Source: Bartonella vinsonii subsp. vinsonii (GTDB lineage: Bacteria; Pseudomonadota; Alphaproteobacteria; Rhizobiales; Rhizobiaceae). From it: 64,000 nt of DNA. The notes below the pieces were generated by a model that searched no databases, was not told where the DNA came from, and worked only from the letters and a program-made list of their open reading frames with translations. Shown piece by piece: positions 29,025 through 43,195 of the stretch. The number at the start of each line of letters is the position of its first letter. The stretch's first letter is position 1. The stretch covers positions 189,096 through 253,095 of the forward strand of contig NZ_CADEAJ010000001.1 in assembly GCF_902825235.1 (NCBI RefSeq). Reading direction: 5' to 3'. A program made the position numbers and the translations under genes.

Positions 29025-30863
29025 TCAAATGCGACGAACCGCTCCTCTAGCAGCAGAAGTTGTCATTGCTGCATATGCTTTGAGAGCCTTGGAAACCTTG
29101 CGTTCACGCTCTTCAATTGGTTGCCAAGCTGTTTTTCCTTTTGCTTCCATTTTGGCACGACGATGCCTCATCTCAACATCATCCACCACCAGATGAATAG
29201 TACGGTTAGGAATATCGATTTCTATGATATCCCCCTCTTCTACCAATGCAATTGCCCCTCCTTCAGCAGCCTCTGGTGAAATATGTCCGATAGAAAGCCC
29301 TGAAGATCCCCCTGAAAAACGCCCATCCGTTATAAGCGCACAAACTTTTCCTAATCCTTTGGATTTGAGATAGCTTGTTGGATAGAGCATTTCTTGCATT
29401 CCAGGTCCACCACGCGGACCTTCATAACGAATTAAAACAATATCGCCTGATTCAATTTTGTTGTTCAAGATTGCTGCAACAGCGGAATCTTGGCTTTCAA
29501 AAATTCTTGCTGGACCTTTAAAAGTTAAAATAGACGGATCAACACCTGCTGTTTTCACAATACAGCCATCTTTGGCAAGATTGCCATAAAGAACTGCCAA
29601 TCCCCCATCTTGCGAGTAAGCATGTTCTCTATCGCGAATCACACCCTTTTTACGATCAAGATCAAGGGTATCATAGCGACACAATTGACTAAAAGCTGTT
29701 TGTGTTTGAACACCACCTGGAGCTGCACGATAAAATTCATGAACCGTTGACTCACGTGTCTGTTTTACATCCCAATGACAAAGAGCTTCCTTCATCGTTT
29801 TCGCATGAACCGTATAAGCAGATGTGTCAATAAGTCCAGCGGCATCCAGTTCTCCTAAAAGCCCCATAATACCGCCAGCACGGTGAACATCCTCCATATG
29901 CACATTGGCAACAGCAGGTGCAACCTTGCACAAAACAGGAACACGTCGCGAAAGATTATCAATATCCGTCATGGTAAAATCTACCTCACCTTCTTGCGCC
30001 GCAGCTAAAAGATGCAAAACAGTATTGGTTGATCCTCCCATGGAAATATCTACGGTCATTGCATTTTCAAAAGCCCTGCGTGAAGCAATAGAACGCGGCA
30101 AAACTGTCTCATCACCTTCTTCATAGTAACGCTTGACCAACGCAACAATTTGTCGTCCAGCTTCTTCAAAAAGCATTCGCCGATCTGCATGCGTTGCTAA
30201 CACTGATCCATTTCCAGGAAGAGAAAGCCCTAATGCTTCGGTCAAACAATTCATAGAATTCGCTGTAAACATTCCTGAACAAGAACCACATGTAGGACAA
30301 GCAGCACGTTCCATTTCCGCAACTTCTTGTTCTGAATTATATTCTGAAGCCGCAGCAATCATTGCATCCACTAAGTCCACAGCGCGATCTTGACCTTTCC
30401 ATTTAATCTTACCTGCTTCCATAGGACCGCCTGAGACAAAAATTGTTGGAATATTCAACCGCAAAGAAGCCATTAACATACCAGGTGTAATTTTGTCACA
30501 ATTGGAAATACAAACAAGCGCATCAGCACAATGCGCATTGACCATGTATTCAACAGAATCAGCAATGATTTCGCGCGAAGGCAAAGAATAAAGCATTCCA
30601 TCATGCCCCATAGCAATTCCATCATCTACAGCGATTGTATTAAACTCTTTTGCTACACCACCAGTAAGAGCTATCTCGTGTGCCACCAGTTGCCCAAGAT
30701 CTTTTAAATGGACATGCCCCGGTACAAATTGTGTAAAAGAATTTGCAATAGCAATAATGGGTTTACCAAAATCAGTATCTTTCATCCCTGTTGCACGCCA
30801 AAGACCACGGGCTCCTGCCATATTGCGCCCATGGGTTGATATTCTTGAACGGTAAGAAGGCAT
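29025..30863 (-). CDS. ilvD: Dihydroxy-acid dehydratase
   Basis: IlvD dehydrates dihydroxy acids to the keto-acids of valine and isoleucine, and is an Fe-S enzyme. In 612 residues the cluster cysteines are in [13 protein letters not shown] and [38 protein letters not shown] is the conserved C-terminal site. No other branched-chain amino acid gene is in the window, so pathway completeness cannot be judged here. It has no close operon partner. The gene is full length without stops. Confidence 0.96.
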   Translation of the reverse strand: MPSYRSRISTHGRNMAGARGLWRATGMKDTDFGKPIIAIANSFTQFVPGHVHLKDLGQLVAHEIALTGGVAKEFNTIAVDDGIAMGHDGMLYSLPSREIIADSVEYMVNAHCADALVCISNCDKITPGMLMASLRLNIPTIFVSGGPMEAGKIKWKGQDRAVDLVDAMIAAASEYNSEQEVAEMERAACPTCGSCSGMFTANSMNCLTEALGLSLPGNGSVLATHADRRMLFEEAGRQIVALVKRYYEEGDETVLPRSIASRRAFENAMTVDISMGGSTNTVLHLLAAAQEGEVDFTMTDIDNLSRRVPVLCKVAPAVANVHMEDVHRAGGIMGLLGELDAAGLIDTSAYTVHAKTMKEALCHWDVKQTRESTVHEFYRAAPGGVQTQTAFSQLCRYDTLDLDRKKGVIRDREHAYSQDGGLAVLYGNLAKDGCIVKTAGVDPSILTFKGPARIFESQDSAVAAILNNKIESGDIVLIRYEGPRGGPGMQEMLYPTSYLKSKGLGKVCALITDGRFSGGSSGLSIGHISPEAAEGGAIALVEEGDIIEIDIPNRTIHLVVDDVEMRHRRAKMEAKGKTAWQPIEERERKVSKALKAYAAMTTSAARGAVRRI

Positions 30864-31321
30864 TATTTTTTCCCCTCAAATAATTCCATTTTTTCTGTTG
30901 TGCTGTAAGTTAACCTTAAAAACAAGAGCGCGCTTATGAGAAAGAGAAAAATATCTCTCTTGAAACATTTAAATCACAAAATCCAAAGCCTACACATAAG
31001 CTCCATTCGGCTACCATTTTTCATAACCCCTGAAAGCTTTTTAATATTTTTACCGATATTACTTTTACGCATGATGCCACAAGTGGTAAATAACTCGCTT
31101 TTTTATATACATCCGGTAAATATTACTTCATTTGCTTTTCGCTTTTATTATAATAAAGTTTTATGAAGAACAAAAAGAGTACAGTCAGCAGCTGCAAAAA
31201 AGTATTATTTAAAAATCATTTAAAAATACTGAAAGAAAACAACTACAGAATAGCATTTCTTAAAATACATAAATTCCCGTTATAAACGGCAATGCCTTAT
31301 AAGCAAAAATCTGTACCTTTT
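30864..31321. other. Intergenic stretch upstream of ilvD, no gene supported
   Basis: About 460 AT-rich bases. A 76-codon plus-strand frame (30936-31166) has no Shine-Dalgarno and no recognisable family. I saw no RNA gene besides the tRNA that starts at 31322, and no clear attenuator leader peptide rich in Ile/Val/Leu. Confidence 0.45.
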
Positions 31322-31397
<76 letters not shown>

Positions 31398-31517
31398 AAA
31401 TAAAGGCGGATTCTTTTCCTAAAGGATGGCAAACAATCTCAGAGAGTTTCTAAAACGAGAGAAAGCGAAGATCAAGAAGAATTTGCATTCAATAAAAGAA
31501 GACCTTCATTCCTTCTC

Positions 31518-31898
31518 TTAAATATCGTCATCGTTAGAAACACCACCTCCGATAATACCAGTAACGTCATCATCGTCATCGTCTTCATCGTGAGACAAAA
31601 AGGTGTCATCATCATCACCAAGATCCACATCACTATCTTCCAAATCAGGAAGATCATCATCTTTAGAATCGTCACCATCTTCTTCAAGAAGCATAAAGGC
31701 AGACTTTTCAAGTGCTGTATCAAGCTCTTCTGCATCAACTTCTTCTTCACTACTCGCTTCTGCTGCCACAACCTCAAAATAAGAGCGTGGATAAGAAATC
31801 CCTGTATAAGGTGATACGATAGGGTCGCGATTAAGATCATAAAACTTCTTTCCCGTTTCTGGATCGATACGCTTCGTTCCAAGTTCTTGTTTTGCCAT
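31518..31898 (-). CDS. TIGR02300 family protein with acidic tail
   Basis: This is a 126-residue protein of unknown function found across alphaproteobacteria next to aroA. The conserved N-terminus is MAKQELGTKRIDPETGKKFYDLNRDPIVSPYTG. The remainder is a strongly acidic, probably disordered tail with runs of Asp/Glu (for example DDDDDD near the end) encoded by simple GAT/GAC repeats. The ATG at 31898 has GAGGGA upstream; the open frame extends further without support. It diverges from aroA, the usual arrangement. Confidence 0.88.
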   Translation of the reverse strand: MAKQELGTKRIDPETGKKFYDLNRDPIVSPYTGISYPRSYFEVVAAEASSEEEVDAEELDTALEKSAFMLLEEDGDDSKDDDLPDLEDSDVDLGDDDDTFLSHDEDDDDDDVTGIIGGGVSNDDDI

Positions 31899-31934
31899 GA
31901 ACCGTCCCTCTTTGATTAACTTAAATTCCATTAA

Positions 31935-34057
<2,123 letters not shown>

Positions 34058-34152
34058 AATCGTTAAGGTGATTTTCAGCCGAGCGCTAATTTTTCTTCCT
34101 ATTTAAGAAAAAAGGCATGAAGTTACCCAGTGTTAACACTAACCTAGCGCTT

Positions 34153-34172
34153 ATACCTTTTTATTAAGGTAT
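34153..34172 (+). promoter_or_regulatory. Hairpin in the rpsA leader
   Basis: ATACCTT and AAGGTAT (seven-base perfect arms, six-base loop) stand directly before the rpsA Shine-Dalgarno CAGGAG and about 15 bases before the ATG. It could act in translational control of S1. Only the repeat itself is seen. Confidence 0.35.
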
Positions 34173-34187
34173 GTATCAGGAGTTCTT

Positions 34188-35888
34188 ATGTCACAATACA
34201 ATCCCACAACAGCGGATTTTGAAGCCCTTTTAACAGAATCTTTTCAAACCAATGATCTTAATGAAGGATCCGTTGTTAAAGGTCGTGTCATCGCAATCGA
34301 AAAAGATATGGCCATTATTGATGCTGGACTAAAAGTCGAAGGACGTATTCCACTCAAAGAATTTGGAGCTAAAGGAAAAGATGGGTCCTTGCAAGTTGGC
34401 GATGAAGTTGAAGTTTACATTGAGCGCATTGAAAATGCGATGGGTGAAGCTGTTCTATCGCGTGAAAAAGCACGGCGCGAAGAAAGCTGGATTCGTTTAG
34501 AAGAAAAATTCAATGCCGGAGCACGCGTTGATGGCGTTATCTTTAGCCAAGTAAAAGGCGGATTTACAGTCGATCTCGATGGTGCTGTTGCTTTCTTGCC
34601 TCGTAGCCAAGTCGATATTCGTCCCATTCGTGATGTTTCACCTCTCATGCACAATTCGCAGTCCTTTGAGATTTTAAAAATGGATCGTCGTCGTGGTAAT
34701 ATTGTTGTTTCACGTCGTACTGTCTTAGAGGAAAGCCGTGCCGAACAGCGTTCAGAAATTGTACAAAATCTTGAAGAAAACCAAATTGTTGAAGGTGTTG
34801 TTAAAAATATCACTGATTATGGTGCCTTTGTTGATCTTGGTGGAATTGACGGACTCTTACACGTTACAGATATGGCTTGGCGGCGTGTTAACCACCCATC
34901 CGAGGTTCTCACAATTGGACAAACTATTAAAGTTCAAATCATTCGTATCAATCAAGATACACACCGTATCTCTCTTGGTATGAAACAGCTTGAAAGTGAT
35001 CCTTGGGAAAGCATTAGTGCTCGATATCCCGTTGGTAAAAAAATTACTGGTGCTGTTACCAATATCACTGATTACGGCGGTTTCGTTGAAATAGAACCAA
35101 GAATCGAAGGATTGATCCACGTTTCCGAAATGAGTTGGACAAAGAAAAATGTTCATCCAGGAAAACTTCTTTCCACATCACAAGAAGTGGAAGTTGTTGT
35201 TCTTGAAATTGATCCTTCTAAACGGCGTATTTCTCTTGGCTTAAAACAAACATTCGAAAATCCATGGATTGCTTTTGCCAATAAATTTCCTGTTAATTCA
35301 CAAATCGAAGGAGAGGTCAAAAACAAAACAGAATTTGGTCTCTTCATTGGGCTTGAAGGTGATGTCGACGGCATGGTTCATCTCTCTGATCTTGATTGGA
35401 ATCGCCCTGGTGAACAAGTCATTGATACTTACAATAAAGGTGATATCGTTAAAGCTGTGGTCCTTGATGTTGACGTTGAAAAAGAACGTATCTCTCTTGG
35501 AATTAAGCAACTTTCCAATGATAAAGTTGGAGAAGCAGCCGCTGCTGGTGAACTTCGCAAAGGTGCTGTCGTAACATGTGAAGTGACTGCGGTTAATGAC
35601 AATGACATTGGTGTGAAATTGATTGACCACAATCTTGAAACAACCATCCGGCGCGCTGACTTGGCTCGTGATCGTGATGAACAGCGCCCTGAACGTTTTG
35701 CAATTGGTCAAAGAATTGATGCGCGCATCACCGCATTTGATAAAAAAACACGTAAACTTTCAGTATCTATCAAAGCTTTGGAAATTGCAGAAGAAAAAGA
35801 GGCTGTTGCACAGTATGGTTCTACAGACTCAGGTGCTTCTCTTGGCGATATTCTCGGCGCAGCTTTGAAAAAACAAGAACAAGATTAA
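34188..35888 (+). CDS. rpsA: 30S ribosomal protein S1
   Basis: S1 captures mRNA on the 30S subunit. The 566 residues contain six S1 (OB-fold) repeats: for example GSVVKGRVIAIEKDMAIIDAGLKVEGRIPL, then NQIVEGVVKNITDYGAFVDLGGIDGLLHVTDM and GKKITGAVTNITDYGGFVEIEPRIEGLIHVSEM. Each of the middle repeats ends in a SLGLKQ-type motif. SD CAGGAG precedes the ATG, and a strong terminator lies about 30 bases after the stop. It was probably transcribed both with aroA-cmk and from its own promoter. Confidence 0.97.
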   Translation: MSQYNPTTADFEALLTESFQTNDLNEGSVVKGRVIAIEKDMAIIDAGLKVEGRIPLKEFGAKGKDGSLQVGDEVEVYIERIENAMGEAVLSREKARREESWIRLEEKFNAGARVDGVIFSQVKGGFTVDLDGAVAFLPRSQVDIRPIRDVSPLMHNSQSFEILKMDRRRGNIVVSRRTVLEESRAEQRSEIVQNLEENQIVEGVVKNITDYGAFVDLGGIDGLLHVTDMAWRRVNHPSEVLTIGQTIKVQIIRINQDTHRISLGMKQLESDPWESISARYPVGKKITGAVTNITDYGGFVEIEPRIEGLIHVSEMSWTKKNVHPGKLLSTSQEVEVVVLEIDPSKRRISLGLKQTFENPWIAFANKFPVNSQIEGEVKNKTEFGLFIGLEGDVDGMVHLSDLDWNRPGEQVIDTYNKGDIVKAVVLDVDVEKERISLGIKQLSNDKVGEAAAAGELRKGAVVTCEVTAVNDNDIGVKLIDHNLETTIRRADLARDRDEQRPERFAIGQRIDARITAFDKKTRKLSVSIKALEIAEEKEAVAQYGSTDSGASLGDILGAALKKQEQD

Positions 35889-35918
35889 TGTTCAATTGTT
35901 AAAGCAATGATTAAAAAT

Positions 35919-35950
35919 AAGGTCGCTTATCTTTCTAGCGACCTTTTTAT
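35919..35950 (+). terminator. Intrinsic terminator of rpsA
   Basis: Nine-base stem AAGGTCGCT / AGCGACCTT with a nine-base loop, followed by TTTTTATTTTTT. Confidence 0.85.
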
Positions 35951-36125
35951 TTTTTACAGAAGTTGTATGCTGATTTCTTCAATGCTCTCGTCAAAAATTG
36001 CAAAGACTCTTACAAGAAAAATAGAAATTTCATTATTTTTCTATGAACTGCTCATTATTAAGATAAAGTGCTCACAGCCTCTTAAATATAAAGAAACCAT
36101 GTAATGGAATAGCAATAGGAAAATT

Positions 36126-39100
36126 ATGGCACTTACAATATCTTTCATGAAGTGGTTTTATTCTCAACAAACTGAGACCCATTCTCTTACTCAAACCAAT
36201 CTTCCCCTTCGCTCAACTTATAAATCACAGGATGAACTTTATAAATTAGGCTATGATATAGCCTCTCAAAAAGAAATCTTACTTCCTGAATATAAAGGAG
36301 AAAATCATTTTCATAGAAGGTTGAATAAAAATGCCAAACTTATTCTCCGTGCCTTTTAAACCAGCGATGTTTCTGCTTGGAATGATGAAACCATTGCACC
36401 AGCTGCTCAATGGCTCATTGATAATCATTATACTATTGACAAAACTATACAACAACTCCGTCGTAATTTACCTAAGTCTTTCATCAAGCAACTTCCCGTT
36501 TATAAACAAAAGGAAAGCATCCCACGTATCTTTGCTTTAGCTTGGCTTTATATTGCTCATACAGATAGCGGATTTTCACAAAAAACACTCACTGCTATGA
36601 TCAATGGATTCCAAGAAATCCATGCCCTTAAAATTGGTGAATTATGGGCGCTTCCTTCTGTCATACAAATGCTTTTAATTGAAAATGTTTGTCGTTTTTC
36701 ACTGCGTATTGAACAAACACGGTCTATGCGCCATCTTGCGCATAAAGTAGCCGATAAAATTTCTCTTGCAGACAATGAAACAAAATTACACACTTTTTTA
36801 CGCACTATAAACCGTTCATTGTTGCTCCAACCTTTTCAACGCATTTATTCTATCGTTTACATGGCGCATCTGTCGATACAACAACCGCATTAATTTGGCT
36901 TGAAAAGCAATTACAAAGCTGAGGCAGTAATTTAGAAATTGTGACAGCGGATGAACATACCCGCCAAGCATCAGATGGTGTAACTATGGGCAATATTATT
37001 CGTGCCCTTAAAACCATTGATGACGTTGATTACAGTATGGTTTGAAACTGTCAGTTCAGTCGATTCTATTTTGCGTGAAAAGAGCGATTTTTCCGAAATT
37101 GATCCTCATTCCCGTAATATTTATCGACAGCTCATTGAAAAAATTGCACGTCTTTCACCTCTTAGTGAACTGGAAGTTGCACACAAAGCTGTAGAAATGG
37201 CACATGCTTCCTCTAAAGAATCTTCTTATCGTAGTCATTCCTCTGTTGGCACAGACATCTCACATAGCTCCATGGATGTCGATTCTTTTTACCACATTAG
37301 CGCTTTTTCCTGCTATAGATGCGGCTTTTGCCTTCTTCAACACTATTGTTTCATGGTTTATCCCATTAAAACAGCTTATTGGTTATGAATATAAAGCGGG
37401 TATTCCTCAACATGCCCGCACAATGGTCGTTGTACCGACTCTCATCACATCACGTGCTTTCATTGATGAACAAGTGCACAATCTTGAAAGATATTATCTT
37501 TCCAACCCCAAGGGTGCCATTCATTTTGCCCTCGTGACGGATTGGGGGGATGCGCCCTTGGAAGAAACACAAGCTGATCTTGATCTGCTGCATTATGCGC
37601 AGAAAAATATTGATGAACTTAATCGCCGTTATCATCGTGACATCCCCCCTCTTTTTTCTTTTACACCGTCGACGTCTTTATAATAGCAGCGAAAAATGCT
37701 GGATGGGTTGGGAAAGAAAATGTGGCAAACTTCATGAACTCAATCTGTTATTAAGAGGCCATAAAAACACAAGCTTTTATCTCCCAAATCCACATCTTCC
37801 CATGGATTGCCGTTTCGTGATGACTCTGGATTCAGATACACGTCTTACCCCTGAAAGGGTTACAAAACTCGTTGGAAAACTTAACCATACACTCAACCTT
37901 CCCACTTTTGATCCACATAATGAAAAAGTTGTAAAAGGCTATAGCATTTTACAACCTCGTATTACACCTTCTCTTACAACAGGAAAAACAACATCAATTC
38001 TGCAACGTATTTTTTCTACCAATCGTGGAATTGACCCTTATGTCTTTGCTGTTTCTGACACTTATCAAGATCTTTTGGGAGAAGAAACTTTCGTTGGTAA
38101 AGGTCTTTATAATATTGATGCATTTCAACAAGCACTTGATGATAAAATTAAGGAAAATACCGTTCTTAGTCACGACCTTTTGGAAGGAGGATATGCACGC
38201 ACTGCATTGGTAAGTACCGTAGAAGTGATTGAAGATTATCCAACAGCCTATAATATTGATGTTATGCGTCATCACCGTTGGGTTCGTAGTGACTGGCAAC
38301 TCTTGCCTTATCTCTTCCCACCATATAAAATAAGTTCCACGACGCGTTGGAAAATGCAAGATAATTTGCGTCGTTCTCTCACACCACTTATGTAGTTGAT
38401 CGCAGCAATCACAGGATGGTCTCTTTTACCGTTAAAAAGTGCAATCGTCTGGCAAACATTCTTGCTCCTTAGTCTCTTCGTCTCACCTATTTTAGACATA
38501 TTACAAACTCTTATTCCCTTCAATATTGGTCATTCTCTGCATGATCACTCTCTACAGGGGTATCTTCAATTAATTTTGAACAAAACCACCCTTACGGGTG
38601 CAAATATATTTCTTAAAATTACATTTCTTGCTCACTCAGCTTATTTTATGACTGATGCGATTATCCGCTCACTCTATCGCATGACGATTTCAAAACAGCA
38701 CCTTCTGGAATGGAGAATCTCCGAAGCAACAAAATCGATTCCCAATAGTTTGCGCTTCTATATTCTTACAATGTGGCCAGCAACATTGATTGGTATTCTT
38801 GTAATAGCGCTGCCTCTCTTTTCCGATAATTTTGCCAATTTTATTGCTTTGCCCTTTGGGTTTGTATGGTTTGTCAGTCAACCCTCAACATTTCAAGATA
38901 CCCTTGATATATCGTCTGAAGATAAAAAAATACTTTGAAATATCGCACGACGGACATGGCTCTATTATGCAACTTTTGTTAACGCAGAAACAACCATTTA
39001 CCGCCCGATAATTTCCAAGAAGACCCAAAACCTCTCATTGCCCAACGCACCTCCCCCACCAATATTGGAATTTATCTTCTTTCCACTATTGCTGCACGTG

Positions 39101-41606
39101 ATTTTGGTTGGATTAATTTTGAAGAAACTCTTACACGCGTTGAATGTACATTAAGCACTCTTGCAAAAATGGAAAAATTCCGTGGACACCTCTACAATTG
39201 GTATGCAACTGACACACTCACTCCTCTTTTGCCAACCTATATATCAACCGTTGATTCGGGAAACCTTGCTGGCCATTTGGTGACACCTTCTTCAGCCTTA
39301 AGTGAATGGGCTAAAGCATCTCCTGTTTTTTTGCAAAGTGATCGAGCAGGCTTATTTGATGTCAATGATATTCTTGAAGAAACTGTCAAAGAAATTCCAA
39401 GTAATCATCCCATTTTACGTCCTTTACGTCAACAAATCGAAGAACACATCGATCACTTTCACCGCTCTATTTGTGCTTTCGTAGAAAAATCAGAGTCGCC
39501 CCCTTTCCACATCACCAACCCTTTACTTCAAGCCCGTGAGATTGCACGCTTAATAAGTGAAATCGATTAAAAAATTCAAACGGTAGAATCTGCCCATGCG
39601 CACTGTTGGGCTCAATGCCTCATAGAAACCTGTAAAGCCCATCATTGTGATGCTATCGGTAACCATGATATCAAAAAAATACGCCAGAAATTAAATACTT
39701 TAGCTGAAAATGCGCGTCAAATAGCCTTTAATATGGAATTTGACTTTTTAGAACAGCCTGAACGGCACCCCTTGTCCATTGGCTATCGTGTTCAAGAAAA
39801 AAAGCTTGATGAAGGCTGTTATGACCTTTTGGCTTCAGAAGCCCGTCTCTCAAGCCTTTTTGCCATTGCAAAAGGTGATATCAAATTCAAACATTGATTT
39901 CATCTCGGTCGATTACTCATCTCAATTGGTTGGAAAGGCGCCCTATTATCATGGTCTGGATCCATGTTCGAATATCTGATGCCATCGCTCATTATGCACG
40001 AACCTCTAGGATTGATTAATACTGGATCAAACGAATAGATTAATTATTCGTCAGCAAATACAATATGGTCATGAACAAAGATTACCATGGGGTATTTCAG
40101 AATCCGCATTTAATGCTCGCGATCACTTAATGAATTACCAATATACCAGCTTTGGTGACCCAATCCTTGGACTCAAACGTGGTCTCTCACGCAACACTGT
40201 TATTGCTCCTTACGCAAGCCTTTCAGCAGCACAATATATGCCCTCTCATGCCGTAAAAAATTTAAAAAGACTCCGTAATCTTGGAGCTTTAAGACCATAC
40301 GGTTATTACGACTCTATCGATTTTACTCCTTCACGTGTGCCGACAGGAGAAAAATATGCTATCGTACGTAATTATACACCATCATGGCATGTCCATTCTT
40401 GCTGTTAATAATGTCATTTTTGAAGGGCGTATGCGTAATCGTTTTCATCGTGATCCAGTTGTTGAAGCAACACACTTATTATTACAGGAAAGAGCTCCAC
40501 ATCAAATTCCCATCATTCATACAAAAATTGCCAACCCCATGCACAATAATTCTCGAGGATTTGATCATGCATCTGAGCGTATTATCACGAATCCACTTCT
40601 CAAACCCCGTGCAACTTTGCTTTTATCCAATGACTCTTATTCTACCATGTTAACAGCTAATGGTACTGGTTACAGCCGTTGGCATGATTATGCGATTACG
40701 CGCTTTATTCCTGATGCGACAGAAGATCAACAGGGTATTTTATTCTTTCTCCGTAACATACAGAGTGGACGCTGGTGGTCTGTTACCAGTGAGCCAACAC
40801 GTGTTGTTGAAGAGGAAGCTGTTAGCATTTTTACAGATGAAAAAGCTGACTACATGAAAATGGTTGATGGTATAAAATCAACACTTGAATGTCTCGTTAC
40901 ATCCGAAAATGATGGCGAAGGTCGACGCCTCCAACTTGTGAATACAACAAACAAGGATCGCTTCATTGAAGTGACTTCTTATGGTGAATTGGCGCTTGCC
41001 ACAATGGACACAGATTGCTCTCATCCTGTTTTTTTAAGTATGTTTATAGAAACCGAGATTACTGAAGAAGGAAGAACAATATTTGCCAAAAGGCGTAAAC
41101 GCTCGCCTAGTGACTCTGAGATTCATATTACCCATTTTGTTACCGATATAACAGAGAGTATCCAAGAAACAGAAGCTGAAACGGATCGCTCTCTCTTTAT
41201 TGGTCGGGGACGTTCTCTTCATCGACCTGCTGCATTTGATCAAAATGCTCGTTTTAGCAACAGCTAAGGCTGCGTGCTTGATCCAATCATCTCACTTCGC
41301 TGCCGAGGACAAGGCGGTTGGACATGGTATACAGGCTCAGCAGGCTGGTTTTATCACACCGCAACACAAGCCATTCTTGGCATTAATCATCAAGGCAATT
41401 TGTTGTTCTTAAAACCAAATTTCCCCTCCTCTTGGCCTGAATATGAAGTAACAATGAAATTTTATGATGCTGTTTATAACATTAAAATGAAATGGGGATC
41501 TGAAAATAAACTTAGTGTTGATGGTAAAAAATATACCAAAGTTCATGCAGGAATACAGTTACAAAAAACGGGAAAACACGAAATTATACGTATCATTAAA
41601 TCTTAA
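36126..41606 (+). pseudogene. cgs: Cyclic beta-1,2-glucan synthase, heavily decayed
   Basis: Across 5.5 kb all three frames carry pieces of one large protein, NdvB/ChvB/Cgs, which makes periplasmic cyclic beta-1,2-glucan. There is an N-terminal region (IGELWALPSVIQMLLIENV, about 36.6 kb), membrane and glycosyltransferase parts (FVMTLDSDTRLTPERV, TFVGKGLYNIDAFQ, HDLLEGGYARTALVS, RWVRSDWQ at about 37.8-38.3 kb), a GH94-like part (40.3-41.3 kb) and the C-terminal GGWTWYTGSAGW. Stops include 36357-36359 and 38393-38395, and there are several frameshifts. At about 41290 SLRC jumps straight to RGQGGWTW, an internal deletion of roughly 2 kb. Intact homologues are about 2,800 residues. It abuts pncB as in relatives. 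Confidence 0.93.
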
Positions 41607-41733
41607 TAACAGAAAATAAAAGTTTTTTTATTCTTGCCCAAAATCTTAGAGTTGTTATAGTTTCTGCCGTCCCTATATTGATTACGTTGGTGCACAGTAA
41701 TTTTGCATTCACAAAACTGAAAGAAAAAGGGTT

Positions 41734-43038
41734 ATGAATCACCCAGATATTGCGAGACGTGTTTATAACCATACTTGGAAACTTGATCCCATTATTCGTT
41801 CACTTCTGGATACGGATTTTTATAAACTTCTTATGGTACAGATGATTTGGGGCCTTTATCCCAATGTAAATGTTACGTTCTCCCTCATAAACCGTACCAA
41901 AACAATTCGTCTTGCCGATGATATTGATGAGGGCGAATTGCGTGCCCAACTTGATCATACCCTTAGTTTGCGCTTTACGAAAAAAGAAATGATCTGGCTT
42001 GCTGGTAATACATTTTATGGACGTAAACAAATTTTCACACCAGATTTTCTTCATTGGCTTGAGAACTTTCAACTCCCAGAATATGAGTTAACCCGTAAAG
42101 ATGGTCAATATATCCTCCATTTTCATGGCCCGTGGTCTTATAGCTCCATGTGGGAAATCCCTGCTCTTGCTATTATCAGTGAATTACGATCACGCGCTGC
42201 TATGAAAAATTTGGATCGTTTTGCTTTGGATGTGCTTTATGCACGTGCTAAAGCAAAAATGTGGAGTAAAGTTGAGCGTCTTAAAAAATTGCCTGATATT
42301 AAAATATCTGACTTTGGAACAAGACGTCGCCATTCTTTTTTATGGCAACGCTGGTGTGTTGAAGCACTAAAAGAAGGAATTGGTAATTCTTTTACAGGGA
42401 CTTCCAATGTTCTTCTGGCCATGGATACAGATTTAGAAGCTCTTGGTACCAATGCACATGAATTGCCCATGGTTATTGCTGCTCTTGCCAATAATGATAA
42501 CGAGTTGCGTCAAGCACCTTATAAAGTTTTGCAAGATTGGAACCGTTATTATGGTGGAAATCTTCTCATTGTTTTGCCTGATACCTTTGGTACAGAAGCG
42601 TTTTTACGCAATGCACCAGATTGGGTAGCTGATTGGACAGGTTTCAGACCTGACAGTGCCCCCCCCATTGAAGGCGGAGAACGCATTATCCAATGGTGGA
42701 AAGAAAAAGGAAAAGATCCACACGAAAAATTATTAATTTTTTCTGATGCACTTGATGTCAATACAATCGAAAAAACTTACCATCATTTCCATGGGAAAGT
42801 TCGTATGAGTTTCGGATGGGGAACAGACCTTACGAATGATTTTTTAGGCTGTGCACCCCAAGAAATTGCCAATTTTGATGCTCTTTCCCTTGTTTGTAAA
42901 GTTACACATGCAAATGGACAGCCAGCCGTAAAACTTTCAGATAATCCTGAAAAAACCATCGGTGATCCGCAAGCAATACAGCGTTATCTCAATTTCTTTG
43001 GGAATGAAAAACGTGTTGCTAGACCCGTAAAGATTTAA
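41734..43038 (+). CDS. pncB: Nicotinate phosphoribosyltransferase
   Basis: PncB makes nicotinate mononucleotide in the NAD salvage pathway. Its 434 residues include [14 protein letters not shown] near the N-terminus, [41 protein letters not shown], the [11 protein letters not shown] phosphate loop, and [11 protein letters not shown] at the end. A weak GAAAGAAAAAGGG precedes the ATG. It is intact directly beside the decayed glucan synthase, so decay was confined to that gene. Confidence 0.95.
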   Translation: MNHPDIARRVYNHTWKLDPIIRSLLDTDFYKLLMVQMIWGLYPNVNVTFSLINRTKTIRLADDIDEGELRAQLDHTLSLRFTKKEMIWLAGNTFYGRKQIFTPDFLHWLENFQLPEYELTRKDGQYILHFHGPWSYSSMWEIPALAIISELRSRAAMKNLDRFALDVLYARAKAKMWSKVERLKKLPDIKISDFGTRRRHSFLWQRWCVEALKEGIGNSFTGTSNVLLAMDTDLEALGTNAHELPMVIAALANNDNELRQAPYKVLQDWNRYYGGNLLIVLPDTFGTEAFLRNAPDWVADWTGFRPDSAPPIEGGERIIQWWKEKGKDPHEKLLIFSDALDVNTIEKTYHHFHGKVRMSFGWGTDLTNDFLGCAPQEIANFDALSLVCKVTHANGQPAVKLSDNPEKTIGDPQAIQRYLNFFGNEKRVARPVKI

Positions 43039-43195
43039 TCACAAACCCATTTGTATGAAATAAAAGATAAACAACTAAAAAATCAATTACCGATGGATTA
43101 AAAGGATGCAGCTTCTCTCAAATTAACAAAAAAGTATATCTTTCTAGAAAGATCATCCACCCTTGCTTATGAAAACAATATTTTTCGAATTTTAG

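Noticed and set aside
30936..31166. 76-codon frame upstream of ilvD
   Set aside because: No Shine-Dalgarno, no recognisable family, and composition like surrounding non-coding DNA.
40335..41267. 310-codon open frame that could look like a real gene
   Set aside because: It is a GH94-type piece of the decayed cyclic glucan synthase, has no start of its own, and continues in frame-disrupted fragments on both sides.
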